A stretch of DNA of 64,000 bases from positions 2,046,001-2,110,000 of the forward strand of contig NZ_UGPW01000001.1 in NCBI RefSeq assembly GCF_900453105.1. Direction: 5' to 3'. This document shows, piece by piece, positions 28,418 through 36,455 of this stretch; the first letter of the stretch is position 1, and every line of letters starts with the position of its first letter. A program made the position numbers and the translations under genes. The DNA is from Moraxella ovis (GTDB taxonomy: Bacteria > Pseudomonadota > Gammaproteobacteria > Pseudomonadales > Moraxellaceae). The notes under the pieces were generated by a model. It made no database searches. It was given only the letters and a program-made list of their open reading frames with translations, and was not told the origin of the DNA.

Positions 28418-28516
28418 GACAGACCTTAGGTTACAAATCTTTATAATGTATTGGATGAATTTAATTTACAATACGTTTGATTTTACAACCATTTTTATTA
28501 ATTGAAAAGTATCGAC

Positions 28517-29659
28517 ATGAAAAAGACCCTACTTATCGGCGCAAGCCTTAGCACCGTGCTCATCGCAGGCTGTGCCGCTCAGCACACGCAGCAGGCACAG
28601 CACACGCCGACCGTTCATGATACAGCGCCCGATGTCGCGTTGGTATTAGGCGGCGGTGGTACACGCGGCTACGCACACATCGGCGCCATCAAGGCACTCG
28701 AAGAGCACGGTATCCACCCCGACCTCATCGTCGGCACCAGTGCAGGCGCGATGGTGGGCGCCCTGTCTGCCTCGGGTAAGTCTGCCAAGGAGCTAGAACG
28801 CATCGCCATGGCACTAGATGAGGCAGATCTACTAGACATCACGCTCAGCAAGCAAGGGTTGATTGAAGGCAAGGCGCTTCGCGACTTCATTAACACTCAG
28901 GTTAATAATAAGCCTATCGAATCACTGCCCACACGATTCGCCGCCATCGCCACTGATGCGCATGCTAACACCGCGGTAAGCTTTCGTCAAGGCGATACAG
29001 GGCTTGCTGTTCAGGCATCTTCAAGCATTCCAAAGCTATTCATCGCCCCTCGTGTCCCCGAGATAGGTGGTAAAAAATACATCGACGGTGGTCAAAGTGC
29101 GGTGTTGCCATCAGCGGCTGCCAAATCCATGGGCGCACAATTCGTCATCGCTGTAGACGTGATGTCAGCTTCCAATACACAGCCAGCTGATAAGCAGGCA
29201 AATAGCCAAGGAACCGCAGGCATCAGCCGCACCGACAAAGGAATCAAAGCGGTATGGGGCGATGAGGTCATCGAATTCCCCATTAATAGCGACATCATCA
29301 AACAAAGCACCAAAGATCTACCCGTCAGCATCGATGTGGAGAAACTGCTTGGCATGATTCCTAATAACACACAGATTCCACTACCCAAAGGCTTTCCAGC
29401 CAGCCTACCCAAAGCCAAAGATGATATCATGCAAGCGGCCAACACCATCTTTATGCAAAACCAACGTCATGCCAAGCCCGCTGACGTCAAGGCATCAGAT
29501 GTGATTATCGCACCTGACTTATCCAAATATGCCGTATTCGATGGCAGCGCCAAAGAAGAGATCATCCAAGCAGGCTATGATGCCACCATCGCCAAAATCC
29601 CCCAAATCAAGCAAACACTGGCTGAACACCAAAAGCTGCAATCCACCACCAAGCAATAA
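28517..29659 (+). CDS. Patatin-like phospholipase lipoprotein
   Basis: Predicted serine lipid hydrolase anchored as a lipoprotein. The signal peptide ends in the lipobox LIAGC (Cys19). The patatin core has the oxyanion loop LGGGGTRGYAHIGAIKAL (near 44-61), the nucleophile in GTSAGA (Ser75) and the dyad aspartate in YIDGGQ (Asp190). 380 residues, RssA/YchK-like with a longer C-terminal part of unknown role. The ATG at 28517 is chosen because it gives a clean signal peptide; the frame is open five codons further. A strong terminator follows. Confidence 0.9.
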   Translation: MKKTLLIGASLSTVLIAGCAAQHTQQAQHTPTVHDTAPDVALVLGGGGTRGYAHIGAIKALEEHGIHPDLIVGTSAGAMVGALSASGKSAKELERIAMALDEADLLDITLSKQGLIEGKALRDFINTQVNNKPIESLPTRFAAIATDAHANTAVSFRQGDTGLAVQASSSIPKLFIAPRVPEIGGKKYIDGGQSAVLPSAAAKSMGAQFVIAVDVMSASNTQPADKQANSQGTAGISRTDKGIKAVWGDEVIEFPINSDIIKQSTKDLPVSIDVEKLLGMIPNNTQIPLPKGFPASLPKAKDDIMQAANTIFMQNQRHAKPADVKASDVIIAPDLSKYAVFDGSAKEEIIQAGYDATIAKIPQIKQTLAEHQKLQSTTKQ

Positions 29660-29662
29660 AAC

Positions 29663-29696
29663 AAAAAACGCAAATCCAATCGGGTTTGCGTTTTTT
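29663..29696. terminator. Intrinsic terminator after the patatin-like gene
   Basis: AAAAAACGCAAATCC pairs GGGTTTGCGTTTTTT (one T-G pair) around AATC, with T-runs readable from both strands. It may also serve the convergent cysteine hydrolase gene. Confidence 0.92.
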
Positions 29697-29727
29697 GGTT
29701 ATCCTACTGATACGAGCTTAGAACTGA

Positions 29728-30297
29728 TTATTTTACCAAGTTACTAATCGCCTTAAAATTCGGGTCTTGGCTAGAGCGCAGCAGCTCAAACAATATTGCC
29801 TCTGCGGTCGTCACCACCGCGCCTGCACGTCGCATTCTACGGATGGCGATTTTACGGTCATATGGGTCGCGAGAGCTGGTCGCATCAATGATGATGACAG
29901 GCTGCATGCCATTATCGAGTAGATCCAGCGCGGTCTGCTGCACACAGACGTGCGTCTCAATGCCAAATAATAACACGTGATGGCGGTTCTGCATGGCAAG
30001 ATGTCGCCAAGTGTGTTCGTCATCTACCGAACTAAACGCTGATTTTTCAAACACGGGCGCATCGCCAGACACCGCTTTTAGCTCACCAATCGTATGTCCA
30101 AGCCCCTTGGGGTATTGCTCATTGATGGTCAAAGGCACGCCAAGATGCCCTAAGCCTTCTATCAAGATACGTGCTTTTTTGGTGATTTTATCCATGTCAA
30201 AAACATGCGGCACGAATCTATCCTGCACGTCAATCATGAGCGCCTGAGTATCCTCGCGGCGAATGCGATAAGTGCGTGTGACGGTCGTGGTCGGCAT
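29728..30297 (-). CDS. Isochorismatase-like cysteine hydrolase (YcaC-like)
   Basis: Soluble hydrolase of the isochorismatase superfamily, 189 residues. The catalytic triad is visible: Asp23 (MIDVQDRF), Lys85 (FEKSAFS) and Cys118 (IETHVCVQQTALDLL). Members hydrolyse amides, carbamates or vinyl ethers; the substrate here is not predictable. Upstream residues TVTRTYRIRREDTQAL give an unusually basic N-terminus. It is divergent from argA, with a 170-base intergenic region, and convergent with the patatin gene. Confidence 0.88.
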   Translation of the reverse strand: MPTTTVTRTYRIRREDTQALMIDVQDRFVPHVFDMDKITKKARILIEGLGHLGVPLTINEQYPKGLGHTIGELKAVSGDAPVFEKSAFSSVDDEHTWRHLAMQNRHHVLLFGIETHVCVQQTALDLLDNGMQPVIIIDATSSRDPYDRKIAIRRMRRAGAVVTTAEAILFELLRSSQDPNFKAISNLVK

Positions 30298-30467
30298 GGC
30301 AACTCCTTGTTGATAGTGGATGACGACTTTACTGTACTAAAATTTCCCCATCAGGTCAAGGAATATCCCTATGCCAAAAATGACAAAATTTCCACACTCT
30401 GACAAAAAACACTTGGCATTCATCAAAAAGCTGACTATCATAGGCGTGTTTTTATGATGATATTACC

Positions 30468-31769
30468 ATGACGCACACCGCCCAAAACCCCATACAATGG
30501 TTTCGCCATTCTGCCCCTTATATCAACACCCACCGAGGCAAGACTTTCGTGGTCATGTTCGGTGGCGAGGCAGTCGCACATGAGGAATTTGATCGTCTGA
30601 TTCATGACTTTGCACTTTTGCACAGTCTTGGCATTCGACTCGTTCTGGTGCACGGTGCCAATCCTCAGATCGAGACGGCGCTGCACAACGCCAACCTACC
30701 AAACACCGCCCAGAACGGCGTTCACATCACCCCCTCCGAGGCGATGCCTCACATCCTATCGGCTGTCGGTGCGATTCGCCTACAGCTAGAGGCACGGCTG
30801 TCGATGGGGCTTGCCAATTCGCCAATGTTCGGTTCGCGCATCGATGCAGTGTCTGGTAATTTCATCAACGCACGCCCTTTTGGTGTGCGTCATGGCGTAG
30901 ATCATCAGATGACAGGCGAGGTGCGCGGCGTGGACGTGGATGCCATTCATCATAATCTAATTCATAACCACATCGTTATTCTAAGTCCGATTGGTTTTTC
31001 GGCGACAGGTGAGGTCTTTAGCCTGTCTGCTGAAGACGTCGCAGAACACGCATCCATTGCTTTACAGGCTGACAAGCTGATTTTATTGGGTGAAGCGCCT
31101 TTATATAATCAAGGCGCACTCGTTAGAGAGATTACCACCAAACAAGCTCAAGAACTGCTAGACGATAACAGTCTTAGCGATGAGATTCGCCGATTCTTAG
31201 GCTGCGCGATTCGCGTAAGCGACGTGGTCGATCGCACACAGATTCTACCCTTCGCCAAAGATGGCGCGCTCATCGAAGAGCTGTTCACTCGGGATGGTCT
31301 TGGCACCATGATTGCACGTGCGCCATACGATCAGATTCGTCAGGCGCATCTTGGGGACGTAGTGGGATTGTTGGCACTTTTAAGACCATTAGAAGAAGCT
31401 GGCATTCTCATTCAGCGACCGCAGTATCTCCTAGAAGCAGACATCGAACACTACACCGTCATCGAGCGTGATGGGATGGTGGTCGGCTGCGCGGCACTCT
31501 ACCCACTCGATGAGCATTGCGCTGAGGTTGCCAGCATCGCCATCCATCCTGACTATCGTGGTGGCAGTCGCGGCGATGAATTGCTACAGTTCATTGAATC
31601 GCGCGCCAGATCAGAAGGATTTACACGGTTATTCGCGCTCACCACGCACACCAGTCACTGGTTTATTGAGCATGGTTTTATTGAAACTGCTGTATCATCC
31701 CTACCCGTCTCTCGCCAAGCACGCTATGACAATGGGCGCAACTCCAAGATATTCGTCAAAACCATCTAA
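30468..31769 (+). CDS. argA: Amino-acid N-acetyltransferase (N-acetylglutamate synthase)
   Basis: First step of arginine synthesis: acetylates glutamate with acetyl-CoA. The 433 residues carry an amino-acid-kinase fold (VVMFGGEAVAHEEF near 28-41; LVLVHGANPQIETAL near 60; arginine feedback region) followed by a GNAT domain with the acetyl-CoA loop HPDYRGGSRGDELLQ near 363-377. This is the classical bifunctional-domain ArgA, not the short Arg(A) form. No clear ribosome site or ARG box was identified. A terminator follows directly. Confidence 0.95.
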   Translation: MTHTAQNPIQWFRHSAPYINTHRGKTFVVMFGGEAVAHEEFDRLIHDFALLHSLGIRLVLVHGANPQIETALHNANLPNTAQNGVHITPSEAMPHILSAVGAIRLQLEARLSMGLANSPMFGSRIDAVSGNFINARPFGVRHGVDHQMTGEVRGVDVDAIHHNLIHNHIVILSPIGFSATGEVFSLSAEDVAEHASIALQADKLILLGEAPLYNQGALVREITTKQAQELLDDNSLSDEIRRFLGCAIRVSDVVDRTQILPFAKDGALIEELFTRDGLGTMIARAPYDQIRQAHLGDVVGLLALLRPLEEAGILIQRPQYLLEADIEHYTVIERDGMVVGCAALYPLDEHCAEVASIAIHPDYRGGSRGDELLQFIESRARSEGFTRLFALTTHTSHWFIEHGFIETAVSSLPVSRQARYDNGRNSKIFVKTI

Positions 31770-31784
31770 ATACAATCTGCACAC

Positions 31785-31807
31785 AACGCCCAATCGGGCG
31801 TTTTTTT
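31785..31807 (+). terminator. Intrinsic terminator after argA
   Basis: AACGCCC pairs GGGCGTT around AATC, followed by a run of T. Confidence 0.9.
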
Positions 31808-31974
31808 AAAATTTTTTGTATTAAATTGAATAATAGTTCAAAAAATGGTTTACAAGTCATTATAAACAAAATACAATAACAAACATGTCATCATATTGTA
31901 ATGACATGGCGGCGCACTAGGATAAGTCGCCATTAGGACTTTTGATAGATACACAAGGATCAAGGAGAGCGTGT

Positions 31975-33333
31975 ATGAATCAACACACCCATACGGCAGG
32001 TGTCGCAGGCGGCGCACCGACCGAGCACGTCGTCAATGTGAACGACGTCATTGATAACACCACCTTTAAACCCTTTCATTGGCAGGTGCTGTTCTGGTGC
32101 TTGCTCATTATCATCTTTGACGGCTATGATCTTGTTATCTATGGTGTGGCACTGCCGCTACTCATGGAGCAGTGGTCATTAACCCCTGTCGAGGCCGGCA
32201 TGCTGGCAAGTTCGGCTCTAGTCGGCATGATGTTCGGCGCGATGATTTTTGGTACGCTGGCCGATAAATTTGGACGCAAAAAGATCATTATGGTCTGTAC
32301 TGCGTTCTTTAGCGGATTTACCTTCTTGGGTGCCTTTGCACCATCACCGACAGAATTTGCCATTTTAAGATTCTTGGCAGGTCTTGGTATCGGCGGCGTA
32401 ATGCCAAACTTGGTCGCCCTAACCTCTGAATACGCCCCAAAAAAATCACGCGCCACGATGGTCTCCATCATGTTCAGTGGCTACGCAGTTGGTGGTATCA
32501 TCTCAGCACTGCTGGGCTCATTCTTGGTCAAGGACTACGGCTGGGAAATCATGTTCTACCTAGCAGGTATTCCATTGGTGGGCTTGCCGATCATCTGGCG
32601 CTACCTGCCTGAGTCTTTGACATATCTGGTTAAGGACAACAAACAAGGCCCAGGTCGTCACATCATCCAAAAGATCGATCCATCGCTTCGTGTCACAGAT
32701 AATACCAAGCTTGTGCTTAATGAAGCTGCACCGACTGCGATAGGCAAGCCTCAGGACTCTTCATTCAAGGCACTATTTACCGAGGGACGTGCCTTTGGTA
32801 CACTGATGTTCTGGACAGCGTTCTTTATGTGTCTATTGATGACTTATACGCTATCTAGCTGGCTGCCTAAGCTCATGCTGTCAGCAGGTTACTCACTAAA
32901 AGGCAGTATCATGTTCCTGTTCGCCTTGAACATCGGTGCGATGGTCGGTGCGATTGCAGGTGGTTATTTGGCAGATAGATTCCATCTAAAGCCTGTCATC
33001 GTTACGATGTGTGCTTTGGCGGCGGCATGCATCTCAGCACTTGCCATTAACTCACCACCAATCATTCTATACTCATTGGTGGCAGTGGCTGGCGCGACGA
33101 CGATCGGCACGTCGATCCTACTGTACAGCTATCTTGCGCAGTTCTACCCGCTACACATTCGTACCACAGGCATCGGCTGTGCTTCTGCGGTGAGTCGCAT
33201 TGGTGCGATCGTAGGCCCGATCATCACAGGTTTCTTGTTGGCGATGAGCCTACCGCACGCGTATAACTTCCTAGTCATTGGCATTCCTGCACTGATTGCG
33301 ACCATCGCCATGGCAATATTAAAACGCTCATGA
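31975..33333 (+). CDS. MFS transporter, aromatic acid:H+ symporter (AAHS) family
   Basis: Twelve-helix inner-membrane carrier of 452 residues resembling PcaK, BenK and related transporters. Family marks: IIIFDGYDLVIYGVALPLL in helix 1 (the DGYD motif), GTLADKFGRKKIIM in the first cytoplasmic loop, GIGGVMPNLVALTSEYAPKK in helix 4, and a second loop copy GGYLADRFHLKP. Start ATG at 31975 after AAGGAG. No aromatic-catabolic genes are adjacent, so the substrate is open; the family carries benzoate, hydroxybenzoate, protocatechuate and similar acids. A terminator follows. Confidence 0.9.
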   Translation: MNQHTHTAGVAGGAPTEHVVNVNDVIDNTTFKPFHWQVLFWCLLIIIFDGYDLVIYGVALPLLMEQWSLTPVEAGMLASSALVGMMFGAMIFGTLADKFGRKKIIMVCTAFFSGFTFLGAFAPSPTEFAILRFLAGLGIGGVMPNLVALTSEYAPKKSRATMVSIMFSGYAVGGIISALLGSFLVKDYGWEIMFYLAGIPLVGLPIIWRYLPESLTYLVKDNKQGPGRHIIQKIDPSLRVTDNTKLVLNEAAPTAIGKPQDSSFKALFTEGRAFGTLMFWTAFFMCLLMTYTLSSWLPKLMLSAGYSLKGSIMFLFALNIGAMVGAIAGGYLADRFHLKPVIVTMCALAAACISALAINSPPIILYSLVAVAGATTIGTSILLYSYLAQFYPLHIRTTGIGCASAVSRIGAIVGPIITGFLLAMSLPHAYNFLVIGIPALIATIAMAILKRS

Positions 33334-33352
33334 TGGATTATTTTAAGCACAT

Positions 33353-33383
33353 AAAAAAGCCCTTATCATTAAGGGCTTTTTTA
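33353..33383. terminator. Bidirectional terminator between the AAHS transporter and fkpA
   Basis: AAAAAAGCCCTTA pairs TAAGGGCTTTTTT around TCAT, between two convergent genes. Confidence 0.93.
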
Positions 33384-33398
33384 TTTTGGGTTATTTAA

Positions 33399-34247
33399 TT
33401 ACTTGTTCTCGGTAGCAGGCTGGGCTTGAGTGCTGCCCGCAGCTTCGGTCTTCGCCACAGCTTCTGCCATTTGTTTTTGAGCTTGCTCTAGTGCAGCTTT
33501 GGCTTGCTCTTCGCTTAATAGCTCAACGGTGAAAGTTAGCACGCTGTTCGGCTCAATCATTGGGTTGCCCGCTTCACCATAGGCAAGCTCTGATGGGATA
33601 TAGAATTCGTATTTTCCGCCTTCTTTCATCAGCTGCAAACCTTCAGTCCAGCCTTTGATGACTTCATTCACCGCGAACTGTGCTGGCATGCCACGCTCAT
33701 AAGATGAGTCAAACACCTTACCACTGATTAGTTTACCTTCATAATGAACGATAACGGTGTCAGTTGCTTTTGGTGATTTGCCAGTACCTTCGGTGATGAC
33801 CTTATACTGTAGACCTGATGCGGTGGTTTTTACGCCTTCTTTGGTCTTATTCTCAGCTAGGAACTTATCACCTTCAGCTTTGTTTTTAGTGGCTTTATCA
33901 GCAGCTTCTTTGACTTTACGCTCTTCGTACGCCTTGCCAACGGCTTGGATTTGCTCATCAGTTAGCGCACTTTCTTTGCCATTGAAGGCATCAGCGATTG
34001 CTTTATTGAAAATTTCCAAATCCAACTCTTCGCCAGTTTGTTCGGTCATGGCTTTTAGGTTCATGCCTTGCTCATAGCCGATGATGTAGCTGATTTTTTG
34101 GATTTCGGTGCTGCTGTCAGTCACCACGGTAGATTTCTCAGCAGTTTTGGTGTCTGCTACTGCATCGGCTGTCTCAGCTTTTTTGTTGCAGCCAGCCAAT
34201 GCTAGGATTGCCATCATGCTTGCAGCAAGTAGAGTGTGTTTTTTCAT
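33399..34247 (-). CDS. fkpA: FKBP-type peptidyl-prolyl isomerase lipoprotein (FkpA/Mip-like)
   Basis: Periplasmic or membrane-anchored folding factor. The 282 residues start with a signal peptide and lipobox LALAGC (Cys20), then an FKBP-N dimerisation domain (about 48-135, ISYIIGYEQGMNLKAM). A C-terminal FKBP domain (about 150-250) contains VIVHYEGKLISGKVFDSSYE, VIKGWTEGLQLM and IPSELAYGEAG, the usual active-site aromatic pattern. A Gln/Ala-rich tail extends past the domain. Start ATG after GAGAG. It is divergent from the TM-helix protein gene. Confidence 0.9.
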   Translation of the reverse strand: MKKHTLLAASMMAILALAGCNKKAETADAVADTKTAEKSTVVTDSSTEIQKISYIIGYEQGMNLKAMTEQTGEELDLEIFNKAIADAFNGKESALTDEQIQAVGKAYEERKVKEAADKATKNKAEGDKFLAENKTKEGVKTTASGLQYKVITEGTGKSPKATDTVIVHYEGKLISGKVFDSSYERGMPAQFAVNEVIKGWTEGLQLMKEGGKYEFYIPSELAYGEAGNPMIEPNSVLTFTVELLSEEQAKAALEQAQKQMAEAVAKTEAAGSTQAQPATENK

Positions 34248-34484
34248 AATACTCTCAATTAGAAGATTAGAAATGGGATCGATATTTATCGATGTTTAAT
34301 GGCACAACATGATACCAAAAATTAAGGCGCTGCGCCACGAATTCTAAGAATAATTGATGGCTTACTGTATAGAATTTGTTAATATTGTACTAAAAAGTCA
34401 ACCGCTTCCGACATAGGGCGGTTTTTAGTGTTACAATCTGTCTTGAATTTTTAGCAAGTTTAGTTTAATCAATTGGAGTGTTCC

Positions 34485-35732
34485 GTGGACTACCAATCAA
34501 AATTTATTTTATTTAATCAAGGCCTACAAGGACCCGTTGCCTCAATCATCGCAGCCATTCTTATCGGTCTTATCGGCTGGCTATTCGCTTCTATTTTTAG
34601 AGATTTGGTCGCAAAGGCATTGGCCAAAACTCGCCTAGACCAAAAACTATCAAACAACGCAGGTGTCAAGCCAATGAGTGGCACGATCGCAGACATCGTG
34701 TATTGGTTCATTCTTCTGTTGGTATTGACCATGGTATTGGGTCGCTTAGGCTTAAATGGTCTATTTATGCCATTGACGAACATGATCGACAAGACATTTA
34801 GCTTCATTCCAAATGCACTACTAGCAGCATTTGTGTTCTTCATTGGCTTTGTCGCTGCTCGAGCGGTGCGTGGCACCGTGACCAATTTGGTTGCAGGTTT
34901 CAACATCCAAGCCCTAGCCACCAAAGCAGGCATCAACGAAAAGAACAGCCTACCGACCATCGCAGGCTCGCTGTCGTTCATGTTGGTGATCATTCCATTC
35001 ACCATCGCTGCACTAGATGCATTGAAGGTTGAGGCGATCTCTCGCCCTGCCACCAATATGCTTAACAAGGTGCTAGAATCTCTACCGAACGTCTTCACCG
35101 CCGCTGCGATTCTGGTTGTTACCTATTATGTCGTGCGCATGCTGGCCGGCATTGTTAAGAACATCTTAGCCAATACCCAAATCGATGCTTTGTCTGCCAA
35201 GCTTGGCCTACAGGGCGCCCTAGGCGAGAAGAAAGTATCTGACTTGGTTGGCTGTGCGATTTTGTTCTTTGCCATGTTGTTTGCAGGCATTGCGGCAGCT
35301 GACTTGTTGGGCTTTGAAGCGATCAGCGGCATCATCGCCATGTTCATCGCCTTCGGTAGCCAGATCATCCTAGGCGCTGTTATCCTAACCATCGGTTTTT
35401 GGCTTGCAAGCATCATCGCAGGTGTGGTTGATCGTTCTGAACAAGGTTCAAAATTCCTAGCCAACATCGTACGCGTCCTAATCATGGGCTTGGTTCTTGC
35501 GATGGGTCTAAAAGCAATGGGTATCGCTGACAGCATCGTGAACCTAGCATTCGGCTTGACGCTTGGTGCGGTTGCCGTGGCATTCGCTCTGGCATTCGGT
35601 CTAGGTGGTCGTGATGCAGCTGCTCGCCTACTTAAGCGTATTCAAGATAAAGCTGAGCACGAAGCTGACAACAAAGTCTTGCTACCAAAAGATACACAAG
35701 ATACCTTCCGAGGCGACGACAATCGTTTCTAA
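34485..35732 (+). CDS. TM-helix repeat membrane protein (mechanosensitive-channel-like)
   Basis: Integral membrane protein of 415 residues built from repeats of the conserved TM-helix module found with mechanosensitive-channel proteins. Glycine-spaced helices recur as PVASIIAAILIGLIGWLFAS, SFIPNALLAAFVFFIGFVAA, LPNVFTAAAILVVTYYVVRM and AFGSQIILGAVILTIGFWLA. The C-terminal helix ends in AFALAFGLGGRDAAARLL, as in MscS-like channels, but the soluble beta/vestibule domain is short. Start is a GTG at 34485, set by GGAG eight bases upstream; the frame is open further but the extension would contain the ribosome site. Role in osmotic adaptation is inferred. Confidence 0.82.
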   Translation: MDYQSKFILFNQGLQGPVASIIAAILIGLIGWLFASIFRDLVAKALAKTRLDQKLSNNAGVKPMSGTIADIVYWFILLLVLTMVLGRLGLNGLFMPLTNMIDKTFSFIPNALLAAFVFFIGFVAARAVRGTVTNLVAGFNIQALATKAGINEKNSLPTIAGSLSFMLVIIPFTIAALDALKVEAISRPATNMLNKVLESLPNVFTAAAILVVTYYVVRMLAGIVKNILANTQIDALSAKLGLQGALGEKKVSDLVGCAILFFAMLFAGIAAADLLGFEAISGIIAMFIAFGSQIILGAVILTIGFWLASIIAGVVDRSEQGSKFLANIVRVLIMGLVLAMGLKAMGIADSIVNLAFGLTLGAVAVAFALAFGLGGRDAAARLLKRIQDKAEHEADNKVLLPKDTQDTFRGDDNRF

Positions 35733-35748
35733 TCCAAAGCTTCAAAAC

Positions 35749-35778
35749 AAAAACGACATCTTAATGATGTCGTTTTTT
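35749..35778 (+). terminator. Intrinsic terminator after the TM-helix gene
   Basis: AAAAACGACATC pairs GATGTCGTTTTT around TTAAT with a trailing T-run. It marks the left edge of the accessory segment. Confidence 0.93.
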
Positions 35779-35825
35779 ATGCCTTTGATGATCTTGATTG
35801 ATTAATTATTTGGAGGAATTTACCC

Positions 35826-35906
35826 ATCACAAAACAAACCGCCGTGCCAATCGGTGTGATTGGTTTATTCTTAATCTTTTATCTATCTAGCTTCTTCAAA
35901 ACATAA
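35826..35906 (+). pseudogene. Possible truncated 5' gene remnant next to the Septu-like pair
   Basis: A strong GGAGGA (35812-35817) is followed eight bases later not by ATG but by ATC, after which a frame reads TKQTAVPIGVIGLFLIFYLS and ends at 35906 inside the 3' end of ptuB. It looks like the first membrane helix of a protein whose start codon and remainder are lost. It is short and may be chance; if real it marks where foreign DNA replaced a resident gene. Confidence 0.3.
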
Positions 35907-36454
35907 CGATAAAGTTCTGCCTGCTCATTATCCATCCATGCAAAAATCAATTCCAAATTCTCCTGATTAAGCTCATTATCAATCCCAAACAAATCGCCAA
36001 TCGCCTGTTTTCTTCTTTGACACAAATCAGCATTATTTAGGTTTAACAAATCAATCGCTTGTTTTGCTCTATCACTGATTGGATTTAATTCCCCATTAAC
36101 TTTTAACATAATTTCTGTATCACACGCTGTCATCAAAGGGGTCAAATCTAATTCATCATTACCTTTTGCATTATCGCATTGCTTACTTTGTTTGCAAGAT
36201 AATAATAAATTACCATAATCAAAAGTGAATTGTGGAAATTTACTGCGACTTTTTAAATGTTCAACACTCGCCTGTTTTTCCAAAATCTGACAACAATAAC
36301 AACATAAGCCTTTTTGCTCTTGGCGTAATTGCTCTCTCAATGAGACATAACCATCATAGTAATCTTGGCTCAACTCCCAAGTTTTTGGTTTATTTTTCTT
36401 AATCCAATTTTCCACATTTATTGGCATCATTAACTTTTTATCAATATACTGCAT
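35879..36454 (-). CDS. ptuB: PtuB-like HNH endonuclease (Septu-type defence, TIGR02646-like)
   Basis: Predicted nuclease effector of 191 residues. Zinc-ligand cysteines appear as CCYCC (51-55) and as Cys87 and Cys93. The HNH core reads VEHLKSRSKFPQF (His66), then FDYGNLLLSCKQSKQCDNAK (Asn82, Asn95), the pattern of the TIGR02646 family found in Septu and in some retron systems. AAGGAAG lies six bases before the ATG, inside the end of ptuA, and only one base separates the two genes, so they are co-expressed. The gene is markedly AT-richer than its surroundings. No reverse transcriptase is nearby, which argues for a stand-alone Septu-like pair. Nuclease activity is inferred. Confidence 0.82.
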   Translation of the reverse strand: MQYIDKKLMMPINVENWIKKNKPKTWELSQDYYDGYVSLREQLRQEQKGLCCYCCQILEKQASVEHLKSRSKFPQFTFDYGNLLLSCKQSKQCDNAKGNDELDLTPLMTACDTEIMLKVNGELNPISDRAKQAIDLLNLNNADLCQRRKQAIGDLFGIDNELNQENLELIFAWMDNEQAELYRYVLKKLDR

Positions 36455-36455
36455 A

